Below are positions 1-11,000 of a DNA stretch of 64,000 bases, one piece after another (within the stretch, counting starts at the first letter, position 1; each line of letters starts with the position of its first letter). The DNA is from Plumapathes pennacea (taxonomy: Eukaryota; Cnidaria; Anthozoa; Antipatharia; Myriopathidae). The position numbers and the translations under genes are program-made. The stretch spans positions 8,125,167 to 8,189,166 of the forward strand of contig OZ038465.1 of the NCBI GenBank assembly GCA_964036295.1, read 5' to 3'. Under the pieces are notes generated by a model. It searched no databases. It was not told the origin of the DNA and saw only the letters and a list, made by a program, of their open reading frames with translations.

Positions 1-20
1 GGACATAATGATGGACTTAC

Positions 21-3000
21 TGGACCCTGCAGTCCTCTCGCGCACTGGACTACTTCTCGGCCCCAGGCCCAGCTTGGTGTAGCCTAGCACGGTAAAGCTG
101 TACATGACGTAACTCTCCAGATTCCTGATCAGGATGGAGCGTGTACCACCGCTGCGCACGATCTCCTCTTTCTCTGTGTTGGGCTGGTCTACTATGCTAT
201 AATAAATCTGTGCAAGAGGATCAGGAACTCGATTAGCCATTTCCTACTTGTGTAAAATTGACATTCAAATTAGGAAGTCTAAGCACGACTGGCTCATCAG
301 AAACTGAATGGCGTCCCAGTCCATACTAAGGACTTAAAGCAATCAAGTGCTGTCTTCACACTGCACTTGGTCTTGAATTCTACAGCAATCCATTCACAAG
401 GGAACAACAGCTTACCCTATAGCCCAATATTTTGCCATTTCGTCCACGCGGTGGGATTGGGTCCCAGGAAAGCTGGATGGTCTCGGAACCTTTCACAAGC
501 GGTGAAACTCTGGATGGCGGCAGACTGGGTACTAGAAGACACATTTGTAGCATGAGTCAGTAGATTTCCTAATTGCTCTAGTAACACAAGTATGTTTTAA
601 CTTAGCAGTTTAGGCGAAAACAAAAACCGGAGCGTTTTGTACTATACTGTATTGTATAATAGCAACCATGCTTTCAACTCACCATCTTCTTTAGTGAACG
701 CATAAGCAATGGCCGCCTTGGAACTGTCCCCTTTAGCGTTGTAAGTTCGGACTTGGATGGTGTAGTTGGCGAAGCTGACAAGTCCGCCAACGCGGTAGTA
801 GTTCAGCTGACTGTTGGGAATCCGGGTGCGTAAGATGTCTTGATCGGACATTTTGGGATCAAACGTAATGTTAAAACCAATGTAAAAACTGTTCCAGGAG
901 TCTCGAGAGGGAATCTGCAACGAAGCACGGAGTGATATCAAGCGTTTGTAAGGTCGAAAAAACAAACAAACAAACAAACAAACCGACACGTGTGTGTCCG
1001 TGCGTGAGCGTGCGTGCGGGCCTTTTCTGTGCAGGCACAAGACAGTTGGCCGAATAAGTCAATTGAACATCATTGTTACAGAAATATGAGTTTGTTTCAA
1101 TCACACACATAAAACACCTTGTGAAAAGAGTTTGCGAGGCAGCTACAATCTTGGACAAAAGTGTTGACACATTCTCCCCTCCCCCCATTCAATGTTGATA
1201 AATTAATTATTTAGCAACGATTTTCCGCCAAGTCTTACCGGAACTCTTCCAAATTCAAGATACAACATTGATACGGGGAGGGGGTGATTAAAAGCAGTTT
1301 TCTTTGGAACTGGTGACTCACAGCATGGTAGTTTTGACAAAAGTACGACATTTAAAGCATGTGTCAACACATTTTGTCCGGGATTGTAGTTGACCTTATG
1401 ACTATTACCTTCCAGGACAGTTCCACCTCGTCTTTACCAACCGACAGGACTTTCAGCTCACTTGGTGGCAGCGACGGAGCTGTAAATAGACGAAAAACAA
1501 ACTCAACTGAAAGAAGCGCACACATTCTTCGCTTATTAACTCACTAACTAGATACAATTTAATTTAATTCAATACGTGCCAGGTATAAAGTTGGCTAATT
1601 TGAGTTTCAAATCTGCTTTCTACAACATTCGCCCGTGACTTCGTGAAACAATTGAACGCGGTGCGACGTCCAGATTGGATGCGCACGCAACCTTGAGGAA
1701 TGTGGTGAATAGACTTCTTACCAGCCTCCTGAGTCCGGACGACGTCCGACACGTTGCTTGGGGGACTGACGCCAACTTTATTGGCGGCGATGAGGCGGAA
1801 CCTATACTCTGCGTAAGGCCTGAGATTACCGACCTCCAGCGGGATCAGCTTGTAAATCTGATGGGCGTCCTTAATTTTTTTCAGAGTCTTCCACCTCGCA
1901 ATCTCCGGCTGGTAGAATGAATCGTCGTTGTACTCTATGGTGTACTCGATGATGGGCGCGCGGCCAGAGAAGCCTGGGGTCCAGCTGAGTGACACCGACC
2001 ACGCCTTGATCTCCACCACCTGGGGCTTGGACGGCGCACCGGGGGGCACTGGGCACAACAAACAAATGCATTAGGAAGTATTGGAAGTCACAGGTAACAA
2101 AGTCCCTTGAGCAACTGTCAGACAAACTAGTATGAAGCAGGGCCTTCCAACCTTTACCACACAAATAATTTTTCACGAAACCTTCGTCATTCATAATCTT
2201 TTCCTGATAAATGTTTGTAAATGCAGTGCCCTATATATATTGCCACTCTCAAACTTAGAATGCAAATTCTCTCAATAACTCAAGAAACCGTACGAGTGGT
2301 GTAGTGAGAGCTGATAATTCAATCTGATTAAGGTATCAAAGGCCAAGTTATCCACACTGTACGATATATTTTTAGTGAGACTGAAAATATAAAATGAAAG
2401 TTGATCACTCCTCATCGCCCAACATCGCAGTCTCGAGACGCTACTTCACAGAGAGAAAATGAGAGATATCCCCTTTCAAGTTCCGAAACCGCGGTCAGCG
2501 GTCAAAGAAAACCACGCGACTATTTACCTGGAGAGCTGACCGTGCGCACGTCTAACTCTTTACTAGAACCCATGCCCACCCGAGTCTTCGCGGCCACTTG
2601 TACTCGGTACAGCGTGTTGGGCCTCAGCCCCGTCACGACGTACGACAGTGTCTCATTGGCGATGCTGACAGTTTGCGCCGTGTTCGGGTGAGAAGTATTC
2701 CTCCAGTACTTCAGGATATACGCTACAAGAATGCCGTTCACTTGCGCCGGTTGGCCCCAGCTCACTCGCAGTCCGTCGGAGTACACTTCAGACACGGTAA
2801 AGGAGGTAGGCGCGTCGGGAACTATGGGAAACAGAGGAAAGAAGGCGGCACGCACTTATATGTATGTTTACATGAAGGTTCCACAATAAGGTGGACAAAG
2901 TCGGTGTTGTTTAAGCATTCATTTCCTCGCAACAGAAAACGGAGGCACGAGTGGTAATCGCAACGCGTGTCCCGTTAGTGTCGAGTTCTATCGTGACTTG

Positions 3001-5280
3001 TCGAGTCGTATCTTGTTGAGTCGTATTGTGCCGTGTCGTATCATAACTTGCCGACTTGCGTTGTGTTGTGTCGAGTTGTGTCGTAACTTGTCGACTCGGG
3101 TCGAGTTGTATCGTGGCTTTCCGAGTGCTATCGTGTTGAGTCGTATGGTGTCGTGTGGTGTAGTGTCGTATTGGGTCGTGTCGTGTCGTGTCGTGTCGTG
3201 TCGTATTGTGTCATTCTCACCTCCCTCCTCCGTCTTGACGAGTATGCTGTCACTTTTTGGACTTTGTCCCGCACTATTAAACGCCACAACAACTATCTGA
3301 TACTGAGTGAACTTCTTCAGGCCGGTTAAAAGTCCTTGCTGTCGCATCAAGTTGCTGCTGTCGTGATTGACTATTTGCTCGCGGATGACATTGGGTGTAC
3401 TTGGTTGCCATACTTGGAGCTGACGGTCGCAAAAAGAGCAATAGTTTACATGAGAGATGAGACTCTAAAGAGAGGTTCACAAAAGAGTGTGCGTAAGACA
3501 GAAAAACAAACAGGGCGAGAGAAAGTACACGATTACCATTTATTCCCTTCCCCTCCCGCTTCGTTCATTCTTTACCTCCAACAGTATGGGTGACCATTAA
3601 CACATAATTGATCATGACTGCCTTGATCTCGAGTGTGGTTACGCGACTTTACTTCTAAACAACACTGTGTTCCTACCTTGTAGCCCTTCAGTCGGCCATT
3701 CCACTGTTTCTGGGGAGGTGGCTTCCACTCCAGCTTCACACTGGAGGTCATTACTTGTATAACTTTCACGTCTTGAGGAGGGGCAGATGGTGCTGTGAAA
3801 ATCAAACGTACCACGTGAATATTCAGATATCTAACTCAAGTAAATTGGACACTGGCTGGCGTATGAAGCAGCCATTACTTTATTGTTGTATTGCATACAC
3901 ACATTAGTGGTATAGTTCTACTACACAAACAAAACAAAAGACAGTAGATTCACTGGCGACTATAGGTGACTGACACATAAAGTGCGGTGGGCTTGATATA
4001 GTCTAGAAAGACCACAAAGACAAGAACAGTACTCTTGAAGGGAATGTCAAAGAGTAAACATGTATAATAGTGCATGCATGGAACGTAGTATTTTAATCAC
4101 AGTTGTTTGGTAAAGTGTGCGTAAAGGCCCAGTTGCACTACACTGTTTAGTTAATACATCCAGGGAAAAACGACGGCTTCTACGACGTTTGATCGCAACT
4201 TACAGACATAATCATCGACATTTGCACCTGAAAAATTCTAACTGTCGACATTATTGTCATTAAAGTCACGCGTGCAACCGAGGCCTAAATCATACATGAC
4301 ACCAACTTGGTTCGCGTGAATGTTTCATCAATACGACCCCGAAATAAAATGTGCTTACCAGCCTCCCCTGTTACAACTCTAACAGGCGTGTTGTAGGGTC
4401 CACCGCCAGCATCATTATACGCCTGTACCCTGAGAGAGTATTCAGTGAACATGACGAGCCCGTCAATAGACAGCTGGGTGGCGGTGGGGTTGTCTACTGT
4501 CTTGGACGTGTACGCGCTGCCAGACACCCCAGCCAAACGGTGTTCTACGCGGAATCCACGCAGTGGACCGTTGTGACTCTCAGGTGGAGGAACCTGCAAA
4601 TTTTGGTATTAATGAAGCATTTATTTACCATACAAAGTACACTTTATACGTTGGTGTTCGTGCGGCTTTTACCTTCCACTGCAGTAGAATCGAGTCTGCA
4701 CTGGATGGCGTGCCCACGACATTAGTGGGGGCCTGGGAAGGAGCTGAAAAAAAAAAAAATAACGTGACAACTCTATGAGAAGACTTTTTGACTAGTGCTT
4801 CATAGACATTTTTCCGGTGTGAAAAACGCTACCAACCACATCAGTAATCGTATTGACCCCGACCAGTTACCGACAACATACCGAGCACGTTCCGAGCACC
4901 TACCGACCAGTACAACTTGTTCACTATTACCACGATACTAACTTACAAACGCAAGAGCCACACAAGTTTACCTGCAACCTGAGTAGTAATAACACCACTG
5001 GCATCGCTTGCTATCCCATCGCCAACTTGATTGACAGCTCTCACACGGAAAGTGTACTGTGTGTAAGGCTTCAGATTACGCACAATAACGGACATCTGCT
5101 GTCTGTCCGATGGGTTTATGTTGTCCATATGCATCGTCCAGACGCCGCCCGCCGCCTTTGCCTCGATCTTGTATGAAATGATGAGGCTGTTGCCATTGTA
5201 GCCAGGGCGGCTCCACTTCAGACGAACTGACGTCGATTTGATCTCGCTCACCGTCGGCTGTGTTGGCGCCAAAGGAGTTT
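21..5280 (-). other. sdk: Sidekick-like gene: FN3 domains 1-7 (exons 9-19)
   Basis: FN3-1 is one exon (4972-5280; VRLKWSRPGYNG, YTQYTFRVRAVN). FN3-2 is two exons (4673-4743 + 4359-4593), split after QWK. FN3-3 is two exons (3677-3792 + 3221-3419), split after GYK. FN3-4 (2528-2821) and FN3-5 (1722-2048) are single exons. FN3-6 is split after SWK (1409-1479 + 683-914). FN3-7 is split after GYR (416-531 + 21-207). Each domain has the early Trp and the late Y-x-(F/V)-x-V/L-x-A core. The split pattern repeats every four domains. About six more FN3 domains, the membrane segment and the tail should lie to the left of the window if the family layout holds. Confidence 0.85.
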
Positions 5281-7985
5281 CTATGGCAACAAAATGATCG
5301 ATTTCATTACATATACTGGCCAAATACGTCAGACCTGTCGACTTAATGAGAAGTGATTCGTTCAATCCCCATCTCTGCTCTTTTATTGCTTGATTTAACC
5401 ATTTTTCCTTTTCCTTGGTGAATTCAATGACCGCATTGTCCGAGCTCCTAACCCCATTTTAAAGACAGAAGGAATATGAAAAAGTGGAACTTAACGACGG
5501 CACCAAAATCAGATTTAAACCTTTTACTCCCACGATTGATCAACTCCAATTTTCTCCTTCGGTTTCTCACCAGATTTATATCATACAAAAAGGAGAACTT
5601 GGCTTTTAAAACCTTGCTGACATGAAAGCTGACTAAACTACAAACTCTCACTACATCACTCAAACACTTCTTCTTAAACGGTTGGGAGAATCTGCATTTC
5701 GAGCTTGGAAGTGCATTCCACACACTGGCCATACCTTGCACTATCAGAGTCGTTGATGTGGTATCATTGCCCACTATAGACTTCACAGTGCACACATATG
5801 TCCCAGCGTCGGTATCTCGCACTGAAGATATCACGAGCGATCCATCCTGCCGAATTGTCATCCTCGGGTTGTTGATCTTGGCTTTGTCCTTCTGCCACGT
5901 GAAGTGCACTGTAACCGACGGGTCCTTGGTCACTGCACAGGAGAGAACCTGCTGCAAGGCCTTCGTGGCTTTCGTCGTGCTATTCAGTTGCGTGGTGATG
6001 ACTGTCTTGACTAAGCAAACAAAGAATCCGTGCTCAGTGGCAATACAAACGTACTTTGACACGTTGGATGATAACTCTTAGATTGAAAAGTACTGACTAA
6101 AAAAATTCGCACACACCGAAACAACAGGTATCTCGCTCGAGGGCTTGCGCCTCGCCCCAAGCACGCACAGCCGGAGCTCCCGAGAGCGAGATACCTCTGG
6201 AACCCATGGTTTCCTCCTGACTTTCAAGTTTAATTTGTAGCCCAGTTAACGAAAGTAATTGGCAATCCTCTTGCATTTACCTTGTTTGTAAATAATGCCT
6301 GCAATCATTTTAATTCGCCTTCCCATCAACACCCCCGTGGCGCAATGGATTAGCGCATTGGACTTCTAATTCAAAGGTTGTGGGTTCGAGTCCCACCGGG
6401 GGTGATGATTATTTTTTTCTATCCTCTTTACATTAAAATTGCCAATCTTACCCTCAATTTCATCATGTTGGTTTGTGCTAGGAAGTACAAACGTTCTATT
6501 TTGATGCAATGCGAAGAAAAAAATAAACATCGAGTTGGCATAGAAAAAGTTAACAAGACAGTCAAAATTAAAACGTAAAAATTAAATACAACAAGAAGAG
6601 AAACCTTTGAACCTGTTCATTAATTCTTGCTGTTATTAGAAGAATTATGCACATGTTCGCTATCATAAAACTTCACATAGAATTACGAGTCTTAAAATCT
6701 ATGTACTGTACAGGACCACATTCCCCACTGGTTTTCCTATGCTCCCATCCCAACCTCACTCGACCACTCCCAAATGACTGAGAGAAGTACTAACTTAGAA
6801 CTCGAAGCGTGGCACTTTCGTTCTGTTTTCCGTTTGAGTTGGTCGCGGTACACGTGTACCGACCACTGTCGCTTTTCACCGCACGAAATATCTGCAAGGA
6901 TCCCGTGGACTTCTGAAGAAATCGTGAGTTGGACATGTCAAGTGCCACGTCATTCTTTGTCCATGTTACTCTTGGCTGCGGATCTCCCATGGCGACACAC
7001 CGCAGTTCTGTTGTTTCATTTACGAGGGCTATGACGTCCTTGGGTGGCTCGTCTATCCACACTGGCAGACCTGTAAAGGGGGATTACATATCCATACTCC
7101 ATTGTACGTTTGTTCGGAAGGGGGGCAAGCAGAGGGTTTTAAAACGAGGCAAGTAACCAGGGGGAAGTGATGAAGATGGACAAAAGGAGCAAAGGAAATG
7201 AGAGAGGGGTTGAAACAGAGAAGAATTGAAAGGAATGAGAAGGGAACGGCAAGAAGTCAGAAAAGAAACAATAAAAACACACCCGCGAGAGGATGGAAGA
7301 GAAAGGGAGAAATGAAGAGAGGAAGAAAGGAGTCAGGCGTGAAGAGGGAGGAAAAGGCGGGAAGGGAAGAAATTAGGTAAGTCACGCGAGGAAAGGAGAA
7401 CGCGAGAGACAAAGGAAGGAAAAGATAAGGAAGGATGGGAATTTGAGATAGTGTTACGAACCAAAACAGACTGCTAAGTTATGGAAGGAAATCATAATGA
7501 AAAAGCGCATTTACCTTTGAGTGTAAGCCGGGCTTGAGAAATAACCTGCCCTCCATCATTTGTTGCCACACACTGAAAGATCCCAGCGTCCATCTGCCGT
7601 GTTTGTTTGATAATCAACTCATCATTTGCATTAATTTCTTCTCGTCCTCCATGGACCGGTACAACCTTCTTGCCGTTGCGGTACCAAGATATTTTGGGCG
7701 TTGGCGTGCCACTGGCTTTGCAGAAGAATGTAATAGATTTCTGCAAAAACACTACGATGTTTTGTGGCTTGACTGTAAATGTTGGTGGAACTATGAAAGA
7801 GACAAAGGAATACCCATTATTTAACATGAAATAGTCAAAAACTGTTTGCCAACTAGTTCAGGTTTAGAGTTAAGGGTCAAAGGCCAAAGGTCCAAGTTCA
7901 AGGTTCACAAGTGCAAGGGATGTCCTGTTTGCGCAGTTGGCAGGACGCTCGTTCTCTCCGGCACCGACCGCCGTATTCCCACTTT

Positions 7986-8036
<51 letters not shown>

Positions 8037-11000
8037 ACACACACACCCGCACACACATGTAACACTTCAGCGTGGAAAAAGAAAAAGAATTCTTACTTCA
8101 TGCCAGTGGTATACCTGAAAACTAGCTGTCGTAGCTAAGGGTGCGTCTCTTTAATGGATCATGGATCCAAAGTATCCGATTTTGGATATGATCCAGTGAA
8201 TCCATCTGAAGTGTGGATCACATGGATTCATTATCCGGATTTGGATTCCAGTAAAGAAACAGATAATCCGTTTTTGGTTTTGTGATCCGAATTTGGATTC
8301 TTAAAAGAAACGCACCCTAAGAATATCACCACGTTAAACATAGTATTTACATTTTATGTTTTAAGTTCAAAATTCAAATATTCAGGTTTAAGGTTGATGA
8401 CCAACTCACCATGTACAGTCAAGTTGGCAGATCTCTGCCCGGCCCCTACACTCTTTGGATTTGACACAGAACAGGAATATACTCCTGTATCACCCTTCAC
8501 TGGGTTTTGCACGACCAACCTCTTGTCGTAATCTTTAATAATAAATTTTGAATTGCTGGACAGTGTCTGTCCATTCTTCTTCCATGTAATACTGGGCATT
8601 GGCCTGTATGAGGATGAGAGGGTGCACAGTGAATGAGACTCAGAGAAAATGAATTAACAAACTCTTAAATATGAAAGTAAAGGGATGGAAAACAACCAAA
8701 TAATTTGACACCAATTTGCAAAACAATTAAGAACCATGGGTTAGCCTCCCAAGTTCATAATGCAGACTCTCCCAACTATTTGAGAGGAAAATATATGAGT
8801 GATGTGGTGAGACTTGATATTTTAATCAGCTTTCATCTGAGCAAACTATCAAAAGCCAAATTCTCCTTACTGTGTCATATATATATATGGTGAGAAACTG
8901 AAGGAGAAAATCGATCACTATCTGGATATGTAGATATAAAACAGGAGGCCTGATATCCTATGGATATGACAACTGAGCCAGTATATTACCTTCCACTAGC
9001 AAAACATTCAAATGTGATACTGGTGGTCTCTCCTTGTATGGCAGCTTGATGAGTAGGTCCAAGAATTATTACTGACTTTATAGCACCTGTATCAGAGTTG
9101 CCTGGAAGAGACACGTCAAGAAACACATTGATGATACAGTACAGCTTACTTAAATGAAAGGGTTGCACTATCACAGTGATTTCTTAAACATAACTCAGTG
9201 TGCAAGTCGACCCCTGAAACTTTAGAAATAAAAAATTCAGGATTTGAAGGCAAAACAGCTAAAATGACATATCTGAATGTTAGGGCACGGTTAATTGGGT
9301 CTGTTCCGGAATAGGAATAGCTATGTTGACCAGTAAAATTGTTTGGTTTGGAGTTGACTTGGGTAGAGATGTATTGGGAGCTGTTCAAATATAATGCTGG
9401 CCAGCATGAATGTTTTCAAAACAATTTCAAGCAAAATGTCCACTGGAAAAAGCAACAATTTGGGTCATTTATTTTTACTATTCCTCTTCCAGAACAGACC
9501 CAAACAAATGCAGCCTTAATTGGATTTACTCTTGTAAAACAAAAATTATTGCTGCAGTCCCACACACCATGATCATACTTTCCATCTAATCTTTAACAAT
9601 CCTGGAAAGCTTTACATATAGTAATCTGACAATTTTGAGAGCTTGACAGGATATGAAGTGGAAAAGGGGAATGACAACCCAAAGTTTAGGTGGGACAACA
9701 AAATATTAAGATTTCTTGCTCACAACTGAATTTTACAGTACATGCTGGCCAGGTGAAGTGAAGCTGGTGCTTCATTTGAAGCCTGCCGAGTCATTGTATG
9801 AACATTTTCAAACCTACCAGTCACTGATAAGCTAATATCTGGTCTCTTGTATGATTTCCCAGTGATGGTATTTTGCACTTCTGATTTGTAAAATGCCACA
9901 TCCCCTGACTTCAGCTGTGCTATGTAGAGATTCCCATGTGAAGAGATGCTAATGCGGTCGGTCTCACTTAAGGTGCTGCTATATCTGTTCCAAATAAACT
10001 TTGGTCTGGGAAAGCTTTGAGGTACAGCAAATGTATACTTCCAGTGTTGACCTTGCACTGCAGTCTGACTGATTTTTGCACCACTTTGTTCTGTCTTTAA
10101 GACTGAAGGTACAATATGTGATCAGCATAACCAGTATTGTGAGAATTGAAAAGGCCACTCTCCTCCCACGTCACAAAATAATGAAGAGCACAGCCCAAAT
10201 AAAAGTCCTATCTTGAAGACATTTACATGTACAACAGACTACACGCAAGTCCCTTCTAAAGGTATAAGGTATAACCTCTTCAAAATATCTCAATACAAAA
10301 AAAAAAAAAAAAAAACTCCAGGGCCCAGTTTTTCGAAAGCCAATTAAGCTAATCCAGGATTAACGAAATTCTTTCTGACGTCCTCTCTGCCGATAAAATG
10401 CAGAGTTTTGTTCAAATATGGATTAAAAAGCTTGTTTTAGCTGAAAACGTATCAAGGAAATCGTTGCAGGACAAAATCTTCACATTTTCAGGCTTATAAA
10501 TGACAAGAAAGTTTACACCTAATCCAGGATTAGCCTAATCGTGCTTTGAAAAACCCAGACCTTCAAGCCCTAAAGGTGGGAATATGGTCGATCTTGCATG
10601 AATGTTTAATGATTAATGTCACTGTCAATGAATGCTACTGAATAAACTCAGCTGTTAACCCTTTCACTCCCAAGCTCAAAATGCAGATTCTCACAACCTC
10701 TCAAGAAGAAAATATATCAGTGATGTAGTGAGAATTCATACTTTAATCAGCTACCATCTGAGCAATCTATCAAAAGCCAAGTTCTCCTTACTGTGTGATA
10801 TATATTTCTAGTGAGAAACTGAAGGAGAAAATTGAACTTGGTCACTCTTGGGAGTAAAAGGATTAAACAAAAATAACTGACCAAGCACAACTAATCTAAA
10901 ATACTGTACAGCTGTAGGGTATAGGTAGGATGGGGTCCAATTTTGATATGAGACAACATGCAAACATACAGTAGGCTACAAATTTTAGAGGATAGACCTG

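Noticed and set aside
2998-3350. Open frames with repeated short motifs on both strands
   Set aside because: They arise from the TCGTG tract; only the 3221-3419 part belongs to a real exon.
5448-6062. 204-codon open frame on the minus strand
   Set aside because: Only 5735-6010 is coding (Ig6 exon with clear splice sites). The rest reads through an intron and a family A MITE.
7846-8138. Open frames with proline and histidine runs on the plus strand
   Set aside because: Translation of a poly-C/(AC)n microsatellite in an intron.
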